Below are positions 17,601-26,483 of a DNA stretch of 64,000 nucleotides, one piece after another (the stretch's first letter is position 1; each line of letters starts with the position of its first letter). Location of the stretch: the NCBI GenBank assembly GCA_050998805.1, contig JBPCPV010000029.1:1-64000 (forward strand). Reading direction: 5' to 3'. Both the position numbers and the translations under genes were made by a program. Under the pieces are notes generated by a model. It did no database searches. It had not been told where the DNA came from and saw only the letters and a program-made list of their open reading frames with translations. This stretch comes from JAICKM01 sp050998805 (lineage in GTDB: Bacteria; Chloroflexota; Chloroflexia; QHBQ01; JAICKM01).

Positions 17601-18086
17601 ATGGCGCATCCTGTCTACCTCGTGCTGAGTGCCGCAGGCACTGAGATCCCAGGCGAAAGTACCGGCGCAGGCCCCGGCCCCGCAAATGCAATCGAGTGCA
17701 TCTACTTTGAGCAAGCTGCGACCACCTCGCGCGAGTACGGCGCCGGCATGGCGACCGGTCGGCGCGAATACCGCCCGCTCGTCATCCGCAAGCGCATAGA
17801 CCGCGCCTCGCCCCTGCTCTGGAAGGCGCTCACCGAAGGCCAACCCATCGAGGGCAGCTTCAAGTTCTTCCGCTCTTCCAGCGAGGGCGTCACCGAGCAT
17901 TTCTACACCATCGAGATCAAGCAGGCCCGCATCTCCTCCATCCGAGAGTACGTCCCCGACATACTCGACCCCGCCACGAAGCATGAGCCTCCCCTGGAAG
18001 AGATCAACTTCGTCTTCCACACAAGTTCCTGGACCTACAAAGAGGGCAACATAACTTACCAAGACACCTGGATCGCCAGCCCCTAG
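17601..18086 (+). CDS. Hcp-like (type VI tube protein family) protein, orphan
   Basis: The 161-residue protein has the Hcp fold pattern and length. It starts with a YLVLSAAGTEIPGES strand, then IECIYFEQAA, and a RPLVIRKRIDRASPLLWKAL segment that is typical of Hcp. FKFFRSS and a final YKEGNITYQDTW segment follow. No other type VI or contractile-injection genes are in the window, and Chloroflexota lack classical type VI machines, so this is an orphan homologue. No signal peptide is visible. AAGGAGG precedes the ATG, and it has its own promoter. Confidence 0.82.
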   Translation: MAHPVYLVLSAAGTEIPGESTGAGPGPANAIECIYFEQAATTSREYGAGMATGRREYRPLVIRKRIDRASPLLWKALTEGQPIEGSFKFFRSSSEGVTEHFYTIEIKQARISSIREYVPDILDPATKHEPPLEEINFVFHTSSWTYKEGNITYQDTWIASP

Positions 18087-18088
18087 AC

Positions 18089-18109
18089 GAGTTTTGAGTT
18101 GTGAGTTGG
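18089..18109. repeat. Heptamer repeat, unit GAGTTKT
   Basis: Three tandem seven-base copies (GAGTTTT, GAGTTGT, GAGTTGG) fill the short gap before the M20 peptidase gene. The last copy adjoins its ribosome site. The unit matches the 5728-5748 array. Confidence 0.65.
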
Positions 18110-18116
18110 AGGAAGC

Positions 18117-19472
18117 ATGGCGGACGATTTCGCAGCCTATGATGCCTATATTGAGCGGAACTTCGACGGGTTCGTGACCGAGCTGCGGGAGTTTTGCTCG
18201 CAGCCGGCGCTTGCCGGACAGAAGATAGGCCTTGCGGAGAGCGGCGATATGGTCCGCGGCAAGATCGAGGGCCTCGGCGGGCGTGTCGAGTTCGTGCCGG
18301 TCGAAGACGGCTCCCCGGTGATCCTCGGCGAGCTGGGCGCGGGCGAGAAGACGCTGCTGCTCTACAACCACTACGATGTGCAGCCGCCCGAGCCGCTCGA
18401 GCTTTGGGACAGCCCGCCATACGCAGGCGAGGTGCGCGGCGGCCGCTTCTTCGCGCGCGGCGTCGCCGACGATAAGGGCGACCTGCTCGCCCGCGTGCAG
18501 GCGATACGCGCCTATCAAGAGACGGTCGGCCCGCTCCCGTTGCGCCTGCGCTGGCTGATCGAGGGCGAGGAAGAGATCGGCAGCCCCCACCTCGCACCGG
18601 TCGTCCGCGCCCATGCCGATGCCCTGCGCGCCGACTTCTGCGCCTGGGAGGGCGGCGGACGCGACGTGCATGGCCGTCCCCAGGTCGTTTGCGGCATGAA
18701 GGGGATGCTCTACATCGAGCTTCACGCCACGGGGCCGAGTCACGATGTCCACTCCGGCAACGGCGGCATCATCCCCAACCCCTCCTGGCGGCTCGTGCAG
18801 GCGCTCGCCACGATCAAGGACGCGCACGACAACATCACCCTCGACGGCCTGCCGGACCTGATCGCCGAGCCGAGCCGGGCCGACCTGGCAGCTGCAGATG
18901 CGATGCCTTTTGACGAAGAGGCGCTCGCCCAATTGTACGGGGTGGACCACTGGCAGAGCGACCTGCGTGGCCGTGACGTGTTGAACACCTTGATGTTCAA
19001 GCCGACGGCCAACATAGCCGGCTTCACCAGCGGCTACGGCGGCCCCGGCTCGAAGACTATCGTGCCCAGCAAGGCCGTCGTCAAAATGGACTTCCGCCTC
19101 GTGCCCAACCAGACCCCGGCCAAGATGCTCGACCTGGTGCGTCGCCACCTCGCCCGCCGTGGCTTCAGCGATGTCGAAGTGGTGGAACTCGGCGGCCTCG
19201 AAGTCGGCAAGACGCCGGTGGACAGCCCCTTCGTGCAGACCGCGCTCTCCGTCTGGCACGGCCTGGTGCCGGGCGGTGCCAACCTCGTTCCGATGACCGG
19301 CGGTAGCGGGCCGATCTCGCTGGTAGCCAGCGACCTCGGCATCCCGACCGCGATGGTCTGCGGCCCCGGCTTCGCAGGCTCTGCGATCCACTCCCCGAAC
19401 GAGTCGATCAAGCTGGAGGACTACCGGACGACGCTGCGCTACTGGGGGAGGCTGTTTGCACGGCTGGCGTAG
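18117..19472 (+). CDS. M20-family dipeptidase/metallopeptidase
   Basis: The 451-residue cytosolic zinc peptidase is of the ArgE/DapE/CNDP type. Metal ligands are visible in YNHYDVQPPEPLELW (His, Asp), GVADDKGDL (Asp), EGEEEIGSPHL (catalytic Glu and metal Glu) and a late HSPNES (His). The middle lid domain carries the HDVHSGNGG dimer His. This places it among dipeptidases; the true substrate is unknown. GGAGG lies six bases before the ATG. Confidence 0.92.
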   Translation: MADDFAAYDAYIERNFDGFVTELREFCSQPALAGQKIGLAESGDMVRGKIEGLGGRVEFVPVEDGSPVILGELGAGEKTLLLYNHYDVQPPEPLELWDSPPYAGEVRGGRFFARGVADDKGDLLARVQAIRAYQETVGPLPLRLRWLIEGEEEIGSPHLAPVVRAHADALRADFCAWEGGGRDVHGRPQVVCGMKGMLYIELHATGPSHDVHSGNGGIIPNPSWRLVQALATIKDAHDNITLDGLPDLIAEPSRADLAAADAMPFDEEALAQLYGVDHWQSDLRGRDVLNTLMFKPTANIAGFTSGYGGPGSKTIVPSKAVVKMDFRLVPNQTPAKMLDLVRRHLARRGFSDVEVVELGGLEVGKTPVDSPFVQTALSVWHGLVPGGANLVPMTGGSGPISLVASDLGIPTAMVCGPGFAGSAIHSPNESIKLEDYRTTLRYWGRLFARLA

Positions 19473-19514
19473 TGCGTATGGGGTGCGGCTGGTAATCGCG
19501 AGGGATGATGGAGT

Positions 19515-19544
19515 TTGCACCCCACAGCCCATTTATGGTATAAT
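19515..19544 (+). promoter_or_regulatory. Promoter of the rpsF-ssb-rpsR operon
   Basis: TTGCAC (19515-19520) and TATAAT (19539-19544) are 18 bases apart. The resulting leader is about 125 bases. Confidence 0.7.
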
Positions 19545-19622
19545 GCCCAACGGCGTATCTTGTGCGCCGAAAGATATACAAAGATGTTTTGACCTTTCTG
19601 CCCCGCGCGGCCCGGAGACATG

Positions 19623-19673
19623 CACACCCCTCCGTGGCGCGAGCGCAGGGTATGCCCGTAGAAAGGAGGTGTG
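19623..19673 (+). promoter_or_regulatory. RBS-masking hairpin in rpsF leader, candidate S6:S18 autoregulatory element
   Basis: CACA (19623-19626) and CCTCC (19629-19633), separated by two unpaired C, can pair with GGAGG (19665-19669) and TGTG (19670-19673). That stem covers the whole rpsF Shine-Dalgarno sequence. In many bacteria the S6:S18 complex binds an rpsF leader hairpin with a CCG bulge. The sequence TCCG follows the left arm here, but I cannot confirm a match to that motif. Confidence 0.5.
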
Positions 19674-19677
19674 TACT

Positions 19678-19980
19678 GTGTCCGATCTGCGCGAATATGA
19701 ACTGGTCTATATCCTCAAGCCGACTATAGCCGACGATCAGATCCCTGCGTCCGTCGAAAAAGTCAACGGCATGGTTTCGGCACGCGGCGGCGAAGTCTAC
19801 GAAGTGGTGCAAACCCCGCCCTGGGGTAAGCGCCGGCTCGCCTACCCGATCGACCGCAATACAGACGGCTTCTATGTCCTCAACCACATGCGTATGGACG
19901 CTGCGAAGACCGACGATTTCGAGCGTATGCTCAAGATCAACGACGATGTGATGCGTCACATGCTCGTGCGCGTCAGCTAG
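19678..19980 (+). CDS. rpsF: 30S ribosomal protein S6
   Basis: The 100-residue protein has the S6 pattern: YELVYILKP first strand, WGKRRLAYPIDR, and the C-terminal MLKINDDVMRHMLVRV. S6 pairs with S18 on the small-subunit platform. The GTG at 19678 is chosen because GAAAGGAGG lies eight bases upstream; the frame is open further upstream but has no homology. Next gene is ssb, 26 bases on. Confidence 0.96.
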   Translation: MSDLREYELVYILKPTIADDQIPASVEKVNGMVSARGGEVYEVVQTPPWGKRRLAYPIDRNTDGFYVLNHMRMDAAKTDDFERMLKINDDVMRHMLVRVS

Positions 19981-20006
19981 CAGCTCGAAAATAGGAGGGC
20001 TTTTCC

Positions 20007-20438
20007 ATGGCCGGTCGTGGTCTAAACAAAGTTATGATAATCGGGAACCTCGGCAAAGATCCCGACATGAAATATACCAGCAGCGGCAAGCCGATCACAA
20101 CCTTCTCCGTCGCCGTGGGGCGGGTGACCCGTACCCCCGAAGGCGAGAACAAGGAAGAGACCGAGTGGTTCCGTGTCGTTGCCTGGGAGAAGCTGGCCGA
20201 AACCTGCCACCAGTACCTACACAAAGGCAGCAAGGTCTATATCGAAGGCCGACTGCAAACGCGCACCTGGAAGGACAACAACGGCCAGGATCACTACATG
20301 ACCGAAGTGATCGCCAATGAGATGATCATGCTCGACAGCCGCCAGGGGGGCGGCGAGTACCAGGGAGGCCAGTCGTCACGGGGCGGGCAAGATGTGCCGC
20401 CTCCCGATAACGACGTAGACGACGACATCCCATTCTAA
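20007..20438 (+). CDS. ssb: Single-stranded DNA-binding protein
   Basis: The 143-residue protein has an OB fold (about 6-110: LNKVMIIGNLGKDPDMKYT, TEWFRVVAWEKLAE, GSKVYIEGRLQTRTW). It has a short Gly-rich linker and the acidic tip DDDIPF that recruits partner proteins. It lies between rpsF and rpsR, the classic order. AGGAGG is well placed before the ATG. Confidence 0.97.
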   Translation: MAGRGLNKVMIIGNLGKDPDMKYTSSGKPITTFSVAVGRVTRTPEGENKEETEWFRVVAWEKLAETCHQYLHKGSKVYIEGRLQTRTWKDNNGQDHYMTEVIANEMIMLDSRQGGGEYQGGQSSRGGQDVPPPDNDVDDDIPF

Positions 20439-20458
20439 CTTAGGAGGAAGAACGATCT

Positions 20459-20857
20459 GTGGATCCAGTAAGACAAGACGGCCCCAACCGCAATAGCGGC
20501 GGGGGCGATGACTCGCAGGGCGGAGGCGGGGGCTACCGCCCATACGGTAGCCGTCCCGAAGGCGGCTACCGCAGCGGGCCGAGCGGCCCCGGCGGGCGAC
20601 CGACCGGCCCGCGCCGCCCACGCTCGAAGGACCGCTTCGTGCCCCGCCGCAAAGTCTGCGGCTTCTGCGTCGAAAAGCTGCCCTACATTGACTACAAAGA
20701 CGTGCCGCGCCTGCGGCGCTACCTGTCGGATCGCGGCAAGATCGAGCCACGCCGCAAGACCGGCACCTGTGCGCGCCACCAGCGCGCTCTGACCGTTGCC
20801 CTCAAGCGGGCACGCCACCTCGCGCTGCTGCCCTACTCGGGGCTGCACGCCCGCTAG
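20459..20857 (+). CDS. rpsR: 30S ribosomal protein S18 with long Gly/Arg-rich N-terminus
   Basis: The 132-residue protein contains the S18 core from about residue 60: RRKVCGFCVEKLPYIDYKDV, YLSDRGKIEPRRKTGTCARH and LALLPYS. The core has cysteines in CGFC and a later TGTC, so it is the zinc-binding form. Residues 1-58 are a low-complexity Gly/Arg/Pro extension, nearly doubling the usual length of about 75. Start is GTG with AGGAGG about 12 bases upstream. rplI, often next, is absent. Confidence 0.94.
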   Translation: MDPVRQDGPNRNSGGGDDSQGGGGGYRPYGSRPEGGYRSGPSGPGGRPTGPRRPRSKDRFVPRRKVCGFCVEKLPYIDYKDVPRLRRYLSDRGKIEPRRKTGTCARHQRALTVALKRARHLALLPYSGLHAR

Positions 20858-20872
20858 AGAGCATACCGCCAC

Positions 20873-22471
20873 ATGGCTACGAACAAAAAAGGCAACAACC
20901 CCGTGCAGGCCCCCCGCCAGATGACGCGGGGCCAGCTCTCGCATCACCAGCGCGAGCTACAGCAGATACGCCGACTCTATATAGGCATGGGCGCGGTCAT
21001 CCTGCTGATCCTCATTGTCCTCGGCAGCGCGCTGCTTAACGTCTTCGTGCTCCGCCCCAACGAGGAGATGGGCAAGGTCAACGGCCAGTCCATCACCCGG
21101 AGCATGTACAACAAGTACCGAGCCTGGGTAGTCTTCAACCAGATGCGTACCTACGATTTCTACACCCAGCAAACAACCGACCAGACCCAGATCACCCAGT
21201 ACCAGACCCAGATCACGTCTCTACAGCAAGAACTCCAGAATCTAGACAACTGGCCGACGATAGATTCGGCAACTCTTGGGCAGATCGTGGAGAACCTGAT
21301 CATCGAGCAGAAGGCACCCTCTCTTCAGGTGAGCGTCTCACAAGCCGATATTCTGGCCGACGCGCAAAACAACTTCTTGCCGACGCCGACAGCCGTGCCC
21401 GGCCCGACCGACACGCCCGGCCCGACCAATACGCCCGGCCCACCGACGCCGACCGGCACCCCGCCGACCGCGACCACCGCACCCACCGGCACCCCGCCGA
21501 CCAGCACCCCGCCCCCGTCGCGCACGCCGACCCACACCCCGACGCCCGGCCCCAGCCCGACCTCCAGCCGCACGCCGACGATCACGCCCACGCCTCTGCC
21601 GGTGCCTGGCGCGCAACAGACGGCAGTTTCCACCTACGACAGCTTCATCGGTGCGCTCTCAGGTAGCTCCAAGCCGGGAACCGGTTACTGCGCGCTCGGC
21701 TGCCCCAGCCTCTCGGTTGACGATTACCTGAACCTCGTCGCAAAGCCCCAGACGCTCTCGAAGAAGATCACCGATAAGCTCGGCGAGTCGATCCCGAAAA
21801 CGCAAGACGAGGTCCACGTCCAACATATCCTCGTGAAGACCGAGGCCGAGGCTAAGGACATCAAGGCGAAGCTCGACAAGGGCGCGAACTTCGCGGACCT
21901 CGCCTCCCAGTACTCGATAGACACCTCGAACAAAGACACCGGAGGCGACCTCGGCTGGTTCCTGCCGACCGCAAAGGGCGGGCCGATGGTCAAGGAGTTC
22001 TCCGACGCGGCCTTCCTACTCACCAAGCCCGGCCAGATCAGCGACCCGGTACACAGCCAATTCGGCTGGCACATCATCCGCCTCGTCGAGCGCGCCTCAC
22101 GCGCGTTGACCGACCAGGAACTCACCACCGCCAAGACAAAGGCATACGACGACTGGCTCCAGAAGCAGAAAGACAGCTCCACCATCACCAACCTCAAGGT
22201 GGCGCTGCCGACGCCGACGCCGACCCCAGGCCCGGCGGTCTTGCCGACCGACGTGCCTTCCGTCCCGATAACGAACACCGGCACACTCACCGGCACCGGC
22301 ACGACAACCGGCACCGGCACACTGACGAACACCGGCACACTGACGAACACCGGCACCATCACCGGCACGGGCCTCCCGCCCGCCCCGACCCGCGCCGTCA
22401 CGCCCCCGGCCTCCCCTCCACCTCAGGCGACCACATCGCCCCAGCCTGGAGCCACAGCCACAACAAAGTAA
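20873..22471 (+). CDS. Membrane-anchored PpiC/parvulin peptidyl-prolyl isomerase (PrsA-like foldase)
   Basis: The 532-residue protein has a basic N-terminus and one transmembrane helix (about 36-60, IGMGAVILLILIVLGSALL). A SurA-like helical region follows, then an inserted Pro/Thr-rich stalk (about 165-245). The parvulin domain lies at about 310-405 (VHVQHILVKTEAEAKDIKAK, GGDLGWFLPTAKGGPM, FGWHIIRLVERA). It ends in a Thr-Gly-Thr repeat tail. It should help exported proteins fold outside the membrane. It lies 15 bases after rpsR; a terminator follows. Confidence 0.9.
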   Translation: MATNKKGNNPVQAPRQMTRGQLSHHQRELQQIRRLYIGMGAVILLILIVLGSALLNVFVLRPNEEMGKVNGQSITRSMYNKYRAWVVFNQMRTYDFYTQQTTDQTQITQYQTQITSLQQELQNLDNWPTIDSATLGQIVENLIIEQKAPSLQVSVSQADILADAQNNFLPTPTAVPGPTDTPGPTNTPGPPTPTGTPPTATTAPTGTPPTSTPPPSRTPTHTPTPGPSPTSSRTPTITPTPLPVPGAQQTAVSTYDSFIGALSGSSKPGTGYCALGCPSLSVDDYLNLVAKPQTLSKKITDKLGESIPKTQDEVHVQHILVKTEAEAKDIKAKLDKGANFADLASQYSIDTSNKDTGGDLGWFLPTAKGGPMVKEFSDAAFLLTKPGQISDPVHSQFGWHIIRLVERASRALTDQELTTAKTKAYDDWLQKQKDSSTITNLKVALPTPTPTPGPAVLPTDVPSVPITNTGTLTGTGTTTGTGTLTNTGTLTNTGTITGTGLPPAPTRAVTPPASPPPQATTSPQPGATATTK

Positions 22472-22488
22472 CCGAAGCAGACCCACGA

Positions 22489-22518
22489 GAGGGAGCCGCA
22501 AGGCTCCCTCGTTTGCTT
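22489..22518 (+). terminator. Intrinsic terminator after the foldase gene
   Basis: GAGGGAGCC and GGCTCCCTC form a perfect nine-base stem with a GCAA tetraloop, followed by GTTTGCTT. The T-run is short but the stem is strong, and it lies 18 bases after the stop. Confidence 0.75.
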
Positions 22519-22545
22519 GCCTCCTGCCCAGCTTTGCGGTACAAT
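22517..22545 (+). promoter_or_regulatory. Promoter of the alpha-mannosidase gene
   Basis: TTGCCT (22517-22522) and TACAAT (22540-22545) have a 17-base spacer. The -35 box begins in the tail of the upstream terminator. Confidence 0.6.
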
Positions 22546-22588
22546 GCCTGAACATCGTAGTGACCCAGCTCATTCCAGGAGGAACCAG

Positions 22589-25500
22589 ATGCAAGTACTC
22601 GTGGACGAGGATGTCGCCGGAGCAACCATTCCTGCCGCCGAAACCGAGACCGAAACCGAGGCGGGCACGCCCCTGACAATGTACGTCGTCAGCCACACTC
22701 ACTGGGACCGCGAGTGGTATCTGCCATTCCAGCTTTTTCGGGCGAAGCTCGTCCGGCTGGTAGACAAGCTCCTCGCCATCCTCGACAGCGATCCCGACTT
22801 CGAGTATTTCACGCTCGATGGGCAGACGGTCGTGCTCGAAGACTACCTCGAAATCCGCCCTGAGCGCGCCGACGAGATCCGCGCCTATGTGGAGAGCGGA
22901 CGTGTCCTCGTCGGCCCCTGGTACATCCTGCCCGACGAGTTCCTGGTGGACGGCGAGTCGATCATCCGCAACTTCCTGCGGGGGCGCGCCATAGCCGAGG
23001 ACTTCGGCGCTTCGATGAACGTCGGCTACATCCCCGACCCGTTCGGCCACATCAGCCAGATGCCCCAGATATTGCGCGGCTTCGGGATCGACTGGGCCGT
23101 CTTCTGGCGCGGCATCGGCACCGACATCCCCGCCACCGAGTTCACCTGGGAAGCGCCCGACGGCAGCATGGTGCTTGCCACCCGCCTGATCAGCGGCTAC
23201 TCCAACGGCCTCCCGCTCTCATTCTCCCTCGCCGCCGCCCGCCGCCAGGTCGCCTGGCTCCGCGAGACCCAGGTTCCGCTTTCCTCAACAAATGCCCTGC
23301 TTGTCCTCAACGGCGACGACCATATCCCGCCGAGCGAGCACCTCTCCACGATCCTGGCGACCCTCAACACCGAGCTGGAGGGCAGCGGCGTCCGCCTCCT
23401 CCACACCACCATGCTGGCCTACCGCGAGGCGATCATCAGGGGCCTACAAGGCCGGACCCTGCCGAACCACCTCGGCGAGTTCCGCGAGGCCGCCCACGCG
23501 AACCTCCTGCCGGGCGTACTTTCGACCCGCATCTGGATCAAGCAGGCGAACTACGCCGCCGAGACCCTCCTCGAACGCTGGGTCGAACCCTGGGAGGCGA
23601 TGCTCTGGGCGCTCGCGGTCGCCCACGGCCCTGCCGACATGGACCAGGCGATCAGGATAGACTCGGCCGCACCCCTGCGCCAGACCGCCTGGAAGTACCT
23701 CCTCCAGAATCAGCCGCACGACAGCGTTTGCGGCTGCTCGGTGGACGCCGTGCATGACGAGATGCGGACCCGGTACGCAGCCGTCGAGCAGATCGGCGGC
23801 GCGCTCCGCGACGAGTCCCTGGCCGGAGTCGCCGGTTTCGTGAATACCGCCGCCGCCGGGGCCGACGGCCGGCTGGCCGTCGTCGTCTACAACCCGCTCG
23901 GCAGCCCTCGCACCGACGTGGTGCAGGTGATTGTCGAATCCACCGCCAGCCTCCTCGGCTTCCGCCTGCTCGACGAGCGCGGCGAAGAAGTCCCCTACGA
24001 GGTGGTCGAGCGGCGCGCGCAGCAAGTCGCTTCCTTCGATCTCGAGCCTCCGGCGCTCGAGACCGCCCTCGCGATGGCGACCGATGGGCGGGTGATGGGC
24101 ATGGCCGTGCTCGATGTCTTCATGCACCGCGCCGACGAAGCCGGGGTGATCGATGTTGACGTGACCGTGGCCGAGGCAGGCGAGCCGGATCTGCTTGCCG
24201 TGCAGACCGCCGCCGATGCCGCCCGCCGCCTCGTCTCTGCCGGGCAGGTGCGGATTTTCCGGCTGCGCGGGCACCACGCGGGGCAGCTTCTCGTCCGCTT
24301 TGTCGCCCACGACGTGCCCGGCCTCGGCTACCGCACCTACACCATCGCCCCCGCCTTCGCTGACCTCGCAGCCCCCCCCGAAACCGGCCTCGAGCAGAGC
24401 GCAGAAGAACCGCCTACGTCCATCCCTGCCGAGGCCGCGCCCCGCCCCTCCGCGCTATTCCAGCCGCAACCCCCGCTCAACCCCGAGCCGCCGGAGGCCA
24501 CAGGCCCCGGCCCGCTCCACCCGGAGGTTGCCACAGTCGCATCCGCCGGCGCGCCCCAGGGTTATCTGATCGAAAACGAGTGGCTGCGTATACAGGTTGA
24601 CGCCGACGGCTCTCTCAGCCTGAGCGACAAGCAGGCAGGGGTGATAGTGCGCCGTGGAAACATCTTCGTGGATACCGGCGACGCCGGCGACGAGTACAAC
24701 TACAGCCCGCCGACCACTGACCAGGTGATCGAGGGCTTCGGCGGCCCGCCGCAGATCGAGGTTCGCCGCGACCACCTCGGCAGCATGATCGTGATCGAAG
24801 GCGAACTTGTGCTCCCAGCCTCGTTGAGCGAGGATCGCCTCGCTCGCAGCGCCGCCATCGTCCGATGTGCGGTCCGCTCCACAATACGCCTCTGGGACGG
24901 CGTTCGCCGCGCCGACATCACGACCACGGTTGACAACCTCGCCGCCGACCACCGCCTGCGCGTGCTGTTCGACGTGCCGGTGCAGACCGACCACTCCGAC
25001 GCCGAGGGCAGCTTCGACGTGGTGCGCCGCCCCGCCGGTGTCTACCCAGGCAGCGAGGACTGGTTCGAGCCGCCGGTCCCGGAGTACCCGCAGAAGAGCT
25101 TCGTCGCCGTCGGCGACGGGCGGCGCGGCCTGCTGTTGGCTAACCGCGGCCTCCCCGAGTTCGAGGCCCGGACCGGCGGCGACGGCACGCTGCTCGCCCT
25201 CACCCTGCTCCGCTCGGTCGGCTGGCTCTCCCGCGAAGACCTGGCGGTACGCCCTGCCGGTCATGCAGGCCCCGGAGTGCCCTCGCCCGGCGGCCAGACC
25301 CCCGGCGTGCATACCTTCGAGTACTCGCTGGTGCCCTATGCCGGGGACTGGCTCGGTTCCGGCGCGTACCGCCAGGCCCACAGCTTCGCGGTGCCACTGC
25401 ACGCCGTTGCAGAGCAGCTTCACGACGGCCCTCTGCCCCAGACCGGCGCGTTGCTCGCCTGCGAGCCGCCTGAACTGATCCTCAGCGCCCTCAAGCGCAG

Positions 25501-25735
25501 CGAAGACGGCACCCGGCTGATCTTGCGCGCCTGGAACATCGCCGACCGCCCGCTCAGCGCCCGCATCACCCTGCCGGCCTTCGTCAAGTCGGCTGAGGTA
25601 GTTCGCCTCGACGAGACCGCCGACCCCGATGCGGCGGCGCTGACCTGGGAGGCAGGCCCCCCGCCGCGCGTTTCGGTCGAGGTCGGCGCGAGCCGGATAC
25701 TCACCCTCAGCCTCGCGGTGCAGGATGGCCGCTAG
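22589..25735 (+). CDS. GH38 alpha-mannosidase
   Basis: The 1048-residue glycoside hydrolase cleaves alpha-mannosides. The N-terminal catalytic domain has the zinc/substrate motif SHTHWDREW and the nucleophile Asp in YIPDPFGHISQMPQ, then the long C-terminal beta domains. A Pro/Glu-rich linker lies near 630-670. There is no signal peptide, so it is probably cytosolic, as for enzymes that recycle mannosylated glycans. The ATG at 22589 is chosen over an in-frame start 72 bases upstream because AGGAGG sits just before it and the promoter would otherwise overlap. Confidence 0.93.
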   Translation: MQVLVDEDVAGATIPAAETETETEAGTPLTMYVVSHTHWDREWYLPFQLFRAKLVRLVDKLLAILDSDPDFEYFTLDGQTVVLEDYLEIRPERADEIRAYVESGRVLVGPWYILPDEFLVDGESIIRNFLRGRAIAEDFGASMNVGYIPDPFGHISQMPQILRGFGIDWAVFWRGIGTDIPATEFTWEAPDGSMVLATRLISGYSNGLPLSFSLAAARRQVAWLRETQVPLSSTNALLVLNGDDHIPPSEHLSTILATLNTELEGSGVRLLHTTMLAYREAIIRGLQGRTLPNHLGEFREAAHANLLPGVLSTRIWIKQANYAAETLLERWVEPWEAMLWALAVAHGPADMDQAIRIDSAAPLRQTAWKYLLQNQPHDSVCGCSVDAVHDEMRTRYAAVEQIGGALRDESLAGVAGFVNTAAAGADGRLAVVVYNPLGSPRTDVVQVIVESTASLLGFRLLDERGEEVPYEVVERRAQQVASFDLEPPALETALAMATDGRVMGMAVLDVFMHRADEAGVIDVDVTVAEAGEPDLLAVQTAADAARRLVSAGQVRIFRLRGHHAGQLLVRFVAHDVPGLGYRTYTIAPAFADLAAPPETGLEQSAEEPPTSIPAEAAPRPSALFQPQPPLNPEPPEATGPGPLHPEVATVASAGAPQGYLIENEWLRIQVDADGSLSLSDKQAGVIVRRGNIFVDTGDAGDEYNYSPPTTDQVIEGFGGPPQIEVRRDHLGSMIVIEGELVLPASLSEDRLARSAAIVRCAVRSTIRLWDGVRRADITTTVDNLAADHRLRVLFDVPVQTDHSDAEGSFDVVRRPAGVYPGSEDWFEPPVPEYPQKSFVAVGDGRRGLLLANRGLPEFEARTGGDGTLLALTLLRSVGWLSREDLAVRPAGHAGPGVPSPGGQTPGVHTFEYSLVPYAGDWLGSGAYRQAHSFAVPLHAVAEQLHDGPLPQTGALLACEPPELILSALKRSEDGTRLILRAWNIADRPLSARITLPAFVKSAEVVRLDETADPDAAALTWEAGPPPRVSVEVGASRILTLSLAVQDGR

Positions 25736-26483
25736 CGGCAGCCCGACTACCGGCCTCTGGCACCCCGTCGGGTTTCCGTCGAGCGCGGCGCGGGGCGACC
25801 CCCCGGTGATGCTCGAAGGCAAGCTCGCCGGCTTCGACGACGGCCGGCAGCACCCCGTGCTGCTGCTGCACCACCCGAACCCGGCGGGCGGCGGCTCGAT
25901 GGACAGCAAGATCCTCCGCGCGGTCGCCGATGCGCTCTACCCGCTCGGCGTCGGCGCGCTCCGCTACAACTCGCGAGGCGTTGGGCGCAGCGGCGGAGAG
26001 TACCAGCTTGTGCCCGAATCGCGCGGCTGGGTAGAAGGCTCCCATGAGACGGAGGATGTGGGCGCGGCGCTCCACTTCCTGTCGGCCCAGCCCTGGGCCG
26101 ATTCGCGGCGGCTGGCGCTCGTCGGCTTCAGCTTCGGCGCGCGCATGATCCTCAGCTACCTGCGTCTGCACCCGACCGACGAGCGCGTGAAGGCGGCTGT
26201 GATGATCGGCTTCCCGGTCGCCGCCTGGGATCTGACCCACCTCGGCTACTGGTTCGGCCCGAAGCTCTTCATCTCGGCTGAGGGCGACACATACTCCCCG
26301 CCCGACCGGCTGCTGTCCTTCGTAGACCGCCTGCCGCCGCCGATACAGACCGCGATCATACCCGGCAGCACCCACTTCCTGCCGGGCAAAGAAGCCGAGG
26401 CGGGGCGGTTGGCGGCTGCGTTCCTCGCCCCGCTCCTCGGCGCGCCGCGCACTAGCGAACCAGCGTCTGCGCGAACTCCATGA
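25725..26483 (+). CDS. Alpha/beta-hydrolase, dienelactone/KANL3-like
   Basis: The 252-residue hydrolase has the nucleophile elbow GFSFGARM (about residues 142-149). It has a strand-helix start HPVLLLHHPNPAGGGSMDSK and oxyanion region, and a late His in GSTHFLPG. Its substrate is unknown. The start overlaps the mannosidase end by 11 bases, so translation is coupled. The 3' end overlaps the convergent PLP-enzyme gene by 32 bases. Confidence 0.86.
   Translation: MAASGSPTTGLWHPVGFPSSAARGDPPVMLEGKLAGFDDGRQHPVLLLHHPNPAGGGSMDSKILRAVADALYPLGVGALRYNSRGVGRSGGEYQLVPESRGWVEGSHETEDVGAALHFLSAQPWADSRRLALVGFSFGARMILSYLRLHPTDERVKAAVMIGFPVAAWDLTHLGYWFGPKLFISAEGDTYSPPDRLLSFVDRLPPPIQTAIIPGSTHFLPGKEAEAGRLAAAFLAPLLGAPRTSEPASARTP

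Noticed and set aside
17586..19532. A 648-codon minus-strand open frame
   Set aside because: It is antisense to the Hcp-like and M20 peptidase genes and shows no domains.
24455..25909. A 484-codon minus-strand open frame
   Set aside because: It is antisense to the GH38 mannosidase; it reflects GC-rich codon bias.
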